This document shows positions 22,635 through 32,362 of a stretch of DNA of 64,000 nt, piece by piece. Origin of the DNA: Entoloma clypeatum. Taxonomy: Eukaryota > Basidiomycota > Agaricomycetes > Agaricales > Entolomataceae. The notes below the pieces were generated by a model. It had not been told where the DNA came from, did not search any database, and saw only the letters and a list, made by a program, of their open reading frames with translations. Where the stretch lies: assembly GCA_963565915.1 (NCBI GenBank), contig OY751485.1, positions 2,418,001 to 2,482,000 of the forward strand, read 5' to 3'. The first letter of the stretch is position 1; every line of letters begins with the position of its first letter. Both the position numbers and the translations under genes were made by a program.

Positions 22635-23094
22635 GCAAAAAATATCGATGTTTGATCGTGGCTGAAAATTCACGAAAACTATGACATCTCCAGCAAAGCT
22701 GATATCTGACTCGTAATCATCCTTGTTTCTTTTCGACGAGCACCGCCGGTTCAAATACATGCAAATGATTGTTCCATCGCTTATAACAATACCCCCCACA
22801 TCTCTAGACACAGCTAATGGTGTGTGGACACTCGAACTTATTGACCAGTACTTTGTATACATACCATTTCTCAATTTCTCTGGTGCTGTTGATATGTTAC
22901 TCTGTTTCACAACTCCGTCTTTTTTGCAACTCGATACATATCATTCCCTTCTCTGGGTGGAAGTGGGAAAAACCAGTACTATGGCAATAGAGCATTTGCA
23001 GCCTCCCTCCAGTTGAGTGGAAAGAATATACCTTGTCTCTACTATTTGTGACCAGGAGTTTGAAAGTTATAATTACTAGTGTTTAAAGGTTAGG
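22635..23094. other. Region 3' of MAPKK
   Basis: AT-rich, no convincing gene; small frames (22596-22910 minus, 22723-23016 plus) have no family character. It ends in the AGGTTAGG target duplication (23087-23094) of the element that follows. The same stretch recurs at 29654-30113. Confidence 0.4.
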
Positions 23095-23634
23095 CAAGGG
23101 GGTGTCGGAACGCGATCCCGGCAACACACGTGGGTGGGGGGGGGGGGTCCTCGGGGGTGAAAAAAAAAAGTCCGACACCCAGATTAATTGGCCGAAAACG
23201 GCAGTCAGGATGCCCAGCAACACACGAGTTTCTTTCTGGCATCTCCCCCCGTCTCCGCACCCTGAGCCTCGCGTTCGAAGGCCCCCTGCAGGCCTGCGGC
23301 TCCGTCTCGACCTTCCTCGATGCCCTCCCGGGCTCTCCTCCTTCTCAACAACCACACCAAGACGCTGGCACGCTGCGGGACTGCGTATCCAGCCCGCGCT
23401 CCCTTGTCATTCCCGTTCCCGTTCCCACTGTTCCCATTGCCAACTCCGTTGACACCCTCACCCTCACCCTCACTGCCCCCGACCACCTCCGACCACCTCC
23501 ACGCTCTCCGCCGCCCGCGCGTACATCCGCGGCTTCAAACACACATCAACGGTGCTTGCCCTCCTGCACGCCCTTGTCGCTGCCCGACCTCCAAGAGGCG
23601 CTGTGCGCCCTGAGCCTCTCGGCGCATGGGAAGA
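23095..23634. mobile_element. hAT-like non-autonomous element, cut by N gap
   Basis: Left 540 bp of the element fully present at 30114-30908: terminal repeat CAAGGGGGTGTCGGAACGCG at 23095, then the GC-rich internal part. The right end is missing because the contig stops at 23634. Confidence 0.85.
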
Positions 23635-23834
23635 NNNNNNNNNNNNNNNNNNNNNNNNNNNNNNNNNNNNNNNNNNNNNNNNNNNNNNNNNNNNNNNNNN
23701 NNNNNNNNNNNNNNNNNNNNNNNNNNNNNNNNNNNNNNNNNNNNNNNNNNNNNNNNNNNNNNNNNNNNNNNNNNNNNNNNNNNNNNNNNNNNNNNNNNNN
23801 NNNNNNNNNNNNNNNNNNNNNNNNNNNNNNNNNN
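23635..23834. other. Assembly gap, 200 N
   Basis: Exactly 200 N, a conventional placeholder for unknown size, lying between the two direct copies. Confidence 1.
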
Positions 23835-23925
23835 AGCTGGAAGAATAACTGGGTGATACAGTGGGTTCGCGGCCTCCATTCCACATAGCAGGATATGTGT
23901 GGTTTTGAGGAGGTCTATCGGTCAT
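23835..23925 (-). pseudogene. C2H2 gene 5' fragment, second copy
   Basis: Only the first 30 codons (starting MTDRPPQNHTYPAMWNG at 23925) of the gene at 16200-16906, cut by the N gap. Almost certainly a by-product of the contig overlap, not a real truncated gene. Confidence 0.85.
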
Positions 23926-24782
23926 GGTGGAGAGGTGAGTGATACTTCACCTTATTGCTTCATAAAGGTTTGGATGATATCCCCTGAGCGCGTCACAGGA
24001 TTCCTAAAGGATGAAAATTCCGGATCGTTCGCAAATGTCTTTCAACAACGGGAGAGTTGTATCAATCATGAACTGGCAGGAAGAGGACATGGTGCCTGAG
24101 CAACAAATCAATGTTAACAGGATACCTGCAAGCATGCCACCGAAGTGGGTTAGCTCCGTGATATTTCATCTCACTGGATGAACTTGGCCACTGGCCAGGT
24201 CAGCGGAAGTCAAAGGTGACATCTAAGATCATCAACAGGCACACTCCGGTGAAATTACAGTGACCCACAGGCAACCTGAATTGACATGGTCCTACTCACT
24301 TCCATTTAAAGATATTCATGGCACAGTGGATGGCTCCAGCAGCAGGCGGTCATCTCACTTTATGAGTAGTCTGCGTGATGTTCGAAGTGCAAGGCATCCA
24401 CAGATGACACGGGACGGCGCGACATCTGGGGCAACATTTCCCAGTCGGACGCTCCAAATTTCGCCCTGAACTCTGAAGACTAAACTTGTCATTACTCTGC
24501 CTTCATGCCGAACTTCTCAGGAAGCCAAAGCGGCCCAGACCGTCATCGGGGAACACAATTTTTTATTCACGTCTTCACCGTAACCTCATACAACTAATTT
24601 TTCTTCTCTCGCTGTGAGAGCCCTTTCTTGTTTTCGCCAAAAGATTTTGGGCTGGACATGTAGTCAAGGTACTTACATCAAAGATGTGATCTCCTAAAGG
24701 ATACATTTGTATGGGTAATTATGTTATACAGTAGAACCAAATATGACCATCGTCATTGAGTTGTCGCTCATCGTTATCCTCT

Positions 24783-27657
24783 ATGCCCAAGCGCCTGATG
24801 CCAACTTCAACGTCCGGAAGGACGAAAAAGCGTCTAAAAACTTCCGCATCCCAGTCGCTCATCCATCACTTCTTCTTTCCCACTGAAGAGGAGAGGGCCA
24901 AAACACCGCCAGTACCCTGGAATCCCAAATCTGAGCTAGGAATCACGAAAATTATGCAAGAAGTTATCGATGTTGATCTGTTAGAGGAACACGAGGCTAG
25001 CAGAAGCTCCGAGGACCCCTCTGCAAGTTCGTCAACGCTCTTCTCTGACTTCGCACTTTCGACGGTCTCCCCCGCACCTGGCGAGACATCGATCTATGAT
25101 GACCTTTGTCAGGATCCCGTCATGTACGAACCTCCTTTACAGCCCTGGAGATCTTCGGCCGTACCATACTCTTTCCTCACCCATGCACTTGTAACACTGA
25201 GCGGGACACGTTCTCGAATCGCAATTATCAACGTTCTAACAAACGCCATTCGGACGATCATTCTGCGCGACCCGACGGCACTGCTCCCTGCGCTGTATCT
25301 CATATCGAACACTCTAGCACCTCCATATGTCTCTGTTGAACTAGGACTTGGCCCTTCCATCGTCTCGCGTTCTATTCAGTATTTTTCTGGCCTCACTGCC
25401 TCTGCTCTTAAGCGGTTGTATAACACACATGGCGATGTCGGGGACGTCGCATTTGCTGCGAAGTCCAACTTGCGTACGCTTCTGCCACATCCGCCACTAC
25501 TCGTCAAAAATGTATACGCATCCCTAATGGATATCGCACGTAGTCAAGGCCAAGGTTCTGCAAAGCAAAAGCAAAAAATCGTGGAAAAGTTGCTTCTTTC
25601 TGCAACGGGAGAAGAAGTTCGTTTTTTGACTCGTACACTGACCCAAAACCTTCGGGTCGGCGCCGTCAGGGCCTCTATACTCACAGCGTTATCTCGTGCC
25701 ATGGTTCTGATTCCGATGTCTCATTTCAGGAGTGATGATGGACCTTCACATTTCCACGCATCTTCCCAGCTTCTGGCAAAAACCAAACCCCTGTCGACAC
25801 GAAAGAGTAACCCTGGAGACCCCGCACGCGATGAAATTCTCAGCATGTTCGCTGTTGCCGAAGCCCTCGTTAAACGGATCTACGCCCGACATCCCAATTA
25901 CGACCATATCGTAGAGATTCTTCTTCAGAGTGGCCTGGACGACTTAGAAGGCAAAGTATACGCCACTATCGGTAGGTGATATCAACTTGCAGATATCGTC
26001 TTAATATTCATGCCAATATCTAGGTGTTCCATTACATCCAGCTTTGGGTTCCCCCGCACATTCTCTGGATGAGATATATAATCTCTCAGGCGACCGCCCT
26101 TTTATGGCGGAGTTCAAGTATGATGGTCAACGAGCACAGATACATGCCTCCATCGTCGACGGAAAGACATTGGTTAAAATCTTTTCGCGTCATCTTGAGG
26201 ACATGACTAGCAAGGTCGACCCATAATCTCGTTACATGAACAAGCTGACCCAGAATTATAGTATCCCGACGTTTTATCTCTTGTCAACCTGATGTTTGAG
26301 ACTCACCTGGAAACCACATCCTTCATCCTGGATACGGAGATTGTGGCGATTGATTGTGATGGCAATTTAAAGTCATTTCAAGAATTGTCGGGTCGGCCGC
26401 GAAAGGATGCGCAGTCGCAAAATATCCCGGTATCTGTCTGTGTATTTGCCTTTGATTTGATGTATTTCAATGAGGAGGTAAGTGCTTCAAAAAACATTAT
26501 TTCTAGTCTGTGTCATCCATATCTTCAGATTTTGCTGGGACGCCCTTTTCGCGAAAGGAGGGCAATTCTTCATCACCAGTTCCCCCCCTTCAGTCCAAAA
26601 AACCGTTCTATTGCTCGCTTTGATCATGTCAAAAGCTGTGCCAGTGAACAAGGAAGACGAGCAGTGGAAATATTCTGGGGAAAAGCGATTGAAAGCTGTT
26701 GTGAGGGTTTAATGGTGAAGGTCGGCTGAACAACGTCAAATCTATCCATTAACCATCTCACCTTCACGAAGCTCCTTGATAACGAGCCGGTGTACAAGGG
26801 TCGTTCCGGAAAGGCACAGAAATCGAACAGAAAACAGCTGCCGGCAACGTATGAGCCTGACAAACGAACGTCCGCTTGGTTAAAGCTCAAACGGGATTAT
26901 GTCTCTGGCTTGGGCGACACACTCGATTTAATACCAATTGGTGCTTGGCACGGAAACGGCCGCAAAGCAAGCTGGTGGAGTCCGATATTGTTAGGTCTGT
27001 GGCAGCCAGAAACGGGTCGAGTCGTCGCTGTGTGTAAATGCATGTCAGGTTTGTCAACAACTGGAGACAGAGGCCGTGTCTCATTGTCAAAACTCCTGTT
27101 ACAGGATTTACAGATGACTTTTACAAGGTATATTTCATTGCTCTAGCCACATATCTCATTTATGCCGTATCGGTGGCGCAGGAGTTGGCAAAACGTTATC
27201 ACTTATCGCCGGAGTCAGAGACCTGTTCTGTTCGACCGCTCTGGGACTGCGATCTTGGTGGTTGGTTGTTCAGCCAGTCTCGTTGCATCTCGGTTGATTC
27301 TGAATACAGGACTAAGGCCGGAGGTCTACTTTAAACCTCATGAAGTTTGGGAGATCCGGGGAGCTGAGTGAGCGCTTGTATCCTTGCCATTAGTATCTGA
27401 ACCCAAGTTTTCCTAGCATAACTGTGAGTCCCGTTTCCGTCGCAGCGAAAGGCCTCGTGTCCAGCTCGAGAGGACTGAGTATTCGATTTCCGCGGTTCCT
27501 GCGGACTCGTGGTGACAAGAATGTCGAACAAGCAAGCACTCCTCAGTTTTTGGTGGATATGTGGAGAAAGCAGCAGAGACCGAAGCAAGATGACGGAGGA
27601 GAACTTGATTTCGAGTTCGAGACAGATACAGAACAAGGATCCTCGGACGTCGACTAG
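24783..27657 (+). CDS. CDC9: DNA ligase I, second copy
   Basis: Same as the gene at 17764-20638, offset 7,019, with the same introns, PIP box and catalytic EFKYDG motif (near 26115). No difference was found in any translated frame. Treat as the same locus unless long reads show two. Confidence 0.9.
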
Positions 27658-27962
27658 TCTTGCTGGTCCTGCTGACTTGATACGACCTTGTAACTTGTTG
27701 TACTCATGTAATTTGGAACGATCTCGGTAAATAGCTCTCGATTCGCTGAATACCAGTTCAACGAGGTCATGCATATGCTATGCAAAGCTACTCCCGGCGG
27801 GTTATCAAGGTGCATGTTAAGAGGGATTAAGTGCACCCCGGGCCGCCGATTTCCCCTTTTTGGTCATCAAGCATGATTTGAAAGGGTGTCACCGACTCAC
27901 CGTAGTTACCTTGACCATAACGTGGTCGACAACGACGGAGAGTTGTAGCTCACCGAGTCGCC

Positions 27963-29653
27963 ATGCAGCGCCCTCTTGGGCCCCGCAGCATGATAACCAG
28001 TCGATCGTCGTCTAATCATTCAACCCCGGCCCTCTCAACAATCTCCCAGAAAAGTCCAAAAGCTCTCTCGCCATCGGCTGTCAGTAGATCGCCTGCCCCA
28101 CCCCTCAGTTTAAGCATCCCTAGTGCCCCTTCTAGATCCCCTACACCTAATCCACCGCCCCGCTTAGCAATCCCAGAAACAGGCGGTCGAGCAGACTTAG
28201 GTGGCGACTCACCGATTTTCGGAAGCTATTATGGCGGACCGCTCCCCCCCCTCGATATCAATGCTACCAACCGTGCGGAAGACATCACCATTCGTCCCAC
28301 TCCTCCATCTCTTGATGTTACCACTTGTGTGCCAGAAACATCATCGGGCTCCTCAGTCGGCGCCTTTGATGTCAAAGGATTACTGGACAATCTTAACGGT
28401 GCGCCCACCGCGTGGTCGGACGATGTCCTGGAAGAGATCTCACGTCTCGGTGAGGGCGCTGGCGGCGCGGTCCACAAAGTCAAGGACAAGCGAACTGGCA
28501 AGATCATAGCTCGCAAGACAATCACCACGCGAGAGGCTCCCATGAAACAGCTTCTCCGCGAATTATCCATCATCTCTTCCACACAACATGTCAACATCAT
28601 CCAATTCCATGGCGCATATATGTCCCCCTCGTCCAGCGAAGTGAAGATTCTGATGGACTTGTGTGAAGGGGGAAGTTTAGAAACCGTCGGGAAACGCATC
28701 AAGGAACGGGGTGCCATCGTTGGAGAGTTGATTACTGGCCGATTGGCGGAGGGGGTAACACCATTTCGTATCCTGGCCCCTCAGAGGTAACTGATGTATA
28801 TTTCTAGATTCTACAAGGTCTTGCTTATCTACACACGAAGAAGACCATCCATAGAGATATCAAGCCATCCAATATACTTCTGTCGCGGGACGGTGTGGTC
28901 AAGCTTTGCGACTTTGGGGTATCCGGCGAACTTGTGGATTCGCTCGCTGGCACGTTTACGGGGACAAGTTTCTACATGGCTGTCAGTGAACAATTCTAGG
29001 GGCGATCGATTGTCTGATTTCTAGTCTTCCACTACCAGCCAGAAAGAATATGTGGACATGAATATACCATACGGTCGGATGTTTGGTCGACAGGAATCAC
29101 CCTTCTCGAGCTGGTACAAAATCGTTTTCCATTTCCCAACGACCTCCCGCCTATCGAATTAATGATGTACATCACCACTGGAGAAGTGCGTGTGTAAGGA
29201 TTCTAAATGTCCTTAAGTTGACCTATGATAAATGTAGCCCCCTCGACTCGAGGATGAACCCGGTGTGCAGTGGAGCGGTGATATGAAGGACTTCATTAAG
29301 CAAACGTTGGTGCTCTGTCGAATACTGGTAATTGTGCCAGCTGCTGACTCTGAAAACAGCTTAACCGTCGACGCATTCACACGGCCAACCCCCAAGGATA
29401 TGCTTGCGCATACATGGATCGTCAGTGTCATGAAGCAGGAGGTCCAGATGGCAAAATGGATTCGTCAGGTATGGGGATGGCCTAAGCCAGGCCGAAAATC
29501 CGATGGGTAAGCCATATTGAAATTCGTTTCGTGGCTCCATGGCAACTTAGAGCATCGTATAGGGCTATCGTGTCGCGGCCGACTACTGGATCTGGCTCCC
29601 GACCATCATCAACCTCAGCCGACAACCCTCAAAACACAAACTTCGATACTTGA
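27963..29653 (+). CDS. MKK1: MAPKK, second copy
   Basis: Same as the gene at 20944-22634, offset 7,019, including the Mkk1/2-type activation segment. Identical in every translated frame; probably the same locus assembled twice. Confidence 0.9.
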
Positions 29654-30105
29654 GCAAAAAATATCGATGTTTGATCGTGGCTGAAAATTCACGAAAACTA
29701 TGACATCTCCAGCAAAGCTGATATCTGACTCGTAATCATCCTTGTTTCTTTTCGACGAGCACCGCCGGTTCAAATACATGCAAATGATTGTTCCATCGCT
29801 TATAACAATACCCCCCACATCTCTAGACACAGCTAATGGTGTGTGGACACTCGAACTTATTGACCAGTACTTTGTATACATACCATTTCTCAATTTCTCT
29901 GGTGCTGTTGATATGTTACTCTGTTTCACAACTCCGTCTTTTTTGCAACTCGATACATATCATTCCCTTCTCTGGGTGGAAGTGGGAAAAACCAGTACTA
30001 TGGCAATAGAGCATTTGCAGCCTCCCTCCAGTTGAGTGGAAAGAATATACCTTGTCTCTACTATTTGTGACCAGGAGTTTGAAAGTTATAATTACTAGTG
30101 TTTAA

Positions 30106-30113
30106 AGGTTAGG
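30106..30113. repeat. 8-bp target site duplication, left
   Basis: AGGTTAGG directly before the terminal repeat at 30114; matched by the same 8 bases at 30909-30916. Confidence 0.9.
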
Positions 30114-30908
30114 CAAGGGGGTGTCGGAACGCGATCCCGGCAACACACGTGGGTGGGGGGGGGGGGTCCTCGGGGGTGAAAAAAAAAAGTCCGACACCCA
30201 GATTAATTGGCCGAAAACGGCAGTCAGGATGCCCAGCAACACACGAGTTTCTTTCTGGCATCTCCCCCCGTCTCCGCACCCTGAGCCTCGCGTTCGAAGG
30301 CCCCCTGCAGGCCTGCGGCTCCGTCTCGACCTTCCTCGATGCCCTCCCGGGCTCTCCTCCTTCTCAACAACCACACCAAGACGCTGGCACGCTGCGGGAC
30401 TGCGTATCCAGCCCGCGCTCCCTTGTCATTCCCGTTCCCGTTCCCACTGTTCCCATTGCCAACTCCGTTGACACCCTCACCCTCACCCTCACTGCCCCCG
30501 ACCACCTCCGACCACCTCCACGCTCTCCGCCGCCCGCGCGTACATCCGCGGCTTCAAACACACATCAACGGTGCTTGCCCTCCTGCACGCCCTTGTCGCT
30601 GCCCGACCTCCAAGAGGCGCTGTGCGCCCTGAGCCTCTCGGCGCATGGGAAGAAGAACTCAGAGCCGCTGCGGCGGCTGCGGGCAGAGGTATGGGTGCGG
30701 TGCCTCGCGCCGGCGCTCGTCGATTTTGTAATTGAGCAAGAGGGCCACGTATTTCCTTTATTTTATCTCATGTTTTTCACAGAAATATATATGTTTGTGG
30801 GCATAACATACTATATTAGGAAGGAGGGGGTGGGGGGGGGGGGGTCTAGCAAGGCCGAAAAAAAAAGTCCGACGTGTGTTGCTGTAGTCGCGTTCCGACA
30901 CCCCCTTG
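30114..30908. mobile_element. hAT-like non-autonomous element, 795 bp
   Basis: The ends are inverted repeats: both read CAAGGGGGTGTCGGAACGCG plus A inward (first 21 bases identical), then five differing bases, then GCAACACACGT in both. Perfect 8-bp direct repeats AGGTTAGG flank it, the TSD length of hAT transposons. It has no transposase. The inside is GC-rich (30240-30720) and reads like pieces of coding DNA in shifting frames (e.g. LRTLSLAFEGPLQACGSVST, then ..NNHTKTLARCGTAYP, then YIRGFKHTSTVLALLHALVA), suggesting a captured, decayed gene fragment; I cannot identify the source. G-runs and A-runs sit just inside both ends. Confidence 0.88.
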
Positions 30909-30916
30909 AGGTTAGG
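30909..30916. repeat. 8-bp target site duplication, right
   Basis: AGGTTAGG directly after the right terminal repeat, equal to 30106-30113. Confidence 0.9.
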
Positions 30917-31640
30917 GTACTAATTACCTGCTTGTGACCTTAACCTAACCAGATTTTAACCACTCATAACCTTAACTGTAGGAATGCTAGAATATAATGT
31001 ACTCAGCAAGGGGTGGCAAGATTAAGCTGAGAGACCACACATTGGAATTTGTTTGTCAAGGTCTGAGACCCCCCCCCTCCCCTCCCCTCCTTGTAATTCT
31101 CACAAACATTTATTTTTCTGTGAATAATATAACACCACTACAAAAAAAATAATTACAACAGTGAACAACTGTAGTAGCTAATGATGAAGCATCAGCAAAA
31201 CAGCAATCTAGCTTGAAGGGCCCTTAGGCCTTCTTAGAGGGACCTCTAAGGAGTGCTAAGGGCTAAAAGGCACTAAGAGCTGCTAAGGGTAGGGTGCCTC
31301 CTTAAATTGTGCTTGAGACAGCTTGGAGGATGCTTCATCCAAGCATCATCTAAGGAGTGAACTAAGCACCATTAAGCTACATCTCAAGTTGCTTCAAAAC
31401 CACATAGAAATGCATCTACATTCATGCCAAGTTCATCCAAGCCCCCATCCAAGCAACTCAAGCACCATTCAAGTTTGAGCCAATTGTAATTCAAGCAAAA
31501 TGAGTCAAAAATATAATATATTTTGGCAGTTTAAACAATGTACAGAAAAGAATGATGGCAATAACAGGAGGCCCACGAGGCATGAGTGCATCCAATGCTG
31601 GTTTGTGCCCCATTTACCCATTTTCCATGGACAGCTGTCG
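30917..31640. repeat. Non-coding stretch with CTAAGG-type short repeats
   Basis: No gene seen. 31190-31300 is built from variants of CTAAGG/CCTTAG and includes a perfect stem CTTAGAGG-GA-CCTCTAAG (31233-31250) and GATGCTT-CATCC-AAGCATC near 31327. A C-run (31070-31080) follows an AT-rich part. Confidence 0.5.
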
Positions 31641-31840
31641 ACGCTAGACTGGCCGTGGTCCGGTCTGGTCCAGGTTCAGCCCCTTTTGGACTGAACCTGG
31701 ACCTGGACCTTGGGTTTGGTCCAGTCAGATCATGGACCTGGACCTGAACCCACGGTTCAGGTTCACCAGGTCCAGTCTGGGTCCGAACCAGGTTTATTGA
31801 GAGCGAAAAAGTCAAATTTCATGTTGTGCAACTACAAAAA
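31641..31840. other. Likely hAT transposon 3' terminal region
   Basis: Short inverted and direct variants of GGTCCAGGTTCAG / CTGAACCTGGACC fill 31650-31800, beginning with TAGACTGGCCGTGGTCC at 31645. A close variant (TAGACTGGCCGCGGTCC) recurs at 51632. It directly follows the transposase stop codon on the minus strand, so a subterminal repeat of the hAT element is plausible; a matching other end (GGCCAGTT near 49066-49073) is only tentative. Confidence 0.4.
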
Positions 31841-31990
31841 TTACTCCTTGTCCACCAGCATGTCCGCATCTTCATCATCAGCATCCCAATCAAAATCAGG
31901 TGTGATTTCCATCCACGCCTCCTTCCCAGCCTCCAGATGGCCATCATGGTATGCTGACCGCAACCTCTGAAGTTCTCCAAATTTTTCAGC
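31841..31990 (-). pseudogene. hAT transposase, last exon (cut off by gypsy insertion)
   Basis: Final 49 codons of the hAT transposase whose main part lies at 44506-48387. It reads AEKFGELQRLRSAYHDGH then LEAGKEAWMEITPDFDWDAD and stops at 31841. The text FGxLQRLRxxYxDG is what follows the dimerisation domain in fungal hAT proteins. The 12.5-kb gypsy element separates it from the rest; the 5-bp TSD lies at the junction. Confidence 0.75.
31986..31990. repeat. 5-bp target site duplication of gypsy element, left
   Basis: TCAGC next to the LTR start TGTCATAACC; the same TCAGC follows the 3' LTR at 44501-44505. Confidence 0.85.
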
Positions 31991-32102
31991 TGTCATAACC
32001 ATACGATTCACATCCAACTTATCCGACGACTCCAACGATTCATCTGCTCCGACATCCGCTCCAACAACATTCTATTTATATTGAATATACTTCTACTACG
32101 TA
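31991..32102 (+). repeat. Gypsy 5' LTR, first 112 bp only
   Basis: Matches the first part of the 3' LTR (43966 onward) with a few transitions, then breaks at ..CTACTACGTA where copia LTR sequence begins. The remaining ~420 bp of this LTR are not found on the far side of the copia element. Confidence 0.85.
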
Positions 32103-32295
32103 GAGCGGTTGAGGCTGATAAGAGCGATGGAGCTGGTTAAGAGTCAAGAGACCACTTATTGATATTGACAGTTTCCTGGTCTTATATACCATACTACTGT
32201 TTGTACCAACCAAATAAGTATGTAATCGAAGATGTGTAAAGGTCACATGATGTAATGTAATGTAATCTAATCTACGTGATGGAAAAGTTTCAACA
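32102..32295 (-). repeat. Copia 3' LTR
   Basis: About 193 bp, direct repeat of 37619-37811; contains CTTATATACC, a possible TATA region on the plus strand copy, and a short TAATG/TAATC run. Confidence 0.85.
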
Positions 32296-32362
32296 CCCCC
32301 CCATATTTAGTACATACTTCTAAATACATCTTACTTTTTCCTATATAGGTACTCTTTTTCAT

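Larger units (their letters stand above)
16816..23634. repeat. Direct duplicate, copy 1 (6,819 bp)
   Basis: This segment recurs at 23835-30653, shifted by 7,019 bp. All reading frames, introns and the homopolymer runs (G and A tracts at 23137-23170) are the same as far as I can compare. Copy 1 stops abruptly at the N gap. Most likely an unmerged overlap of two contig ends. Confidence 0.95.
23835..30653. repeat. Direct duplicate, copy 2 (6,819 bp)
   Basis: Same sequence as 16816-23634. It begins inside the C2H2 gene and, unlike copy 1, continues past 30653 into the rest of the hAT-like element. If the two contigs were merged here, 7,019 bp would vanish and every gene in this segment would be single-copy. 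Confidence 0.95.

Noticed and set aside
17764..29653. Two DNA ligase I and two MAPKK genes as a recent tandem duplication
   Set aside because: The copies show no difference and end exactly at a 200-N gap, which is better explained by an unmerged contig overlap.
30820..30845. G-quadruplex in the G-run of the hAT-like element
   Set aside because: A near-pure G homopolymer; such runs are common inside this element's ends and give no evidence of function.
30903..30960. Telomere-like GGTTAGGG and CCTTAACCTAACC words
   Set aside because: Only single, imperfect words; the first is the target duplication of the hAT-like element, not a telomeric array.
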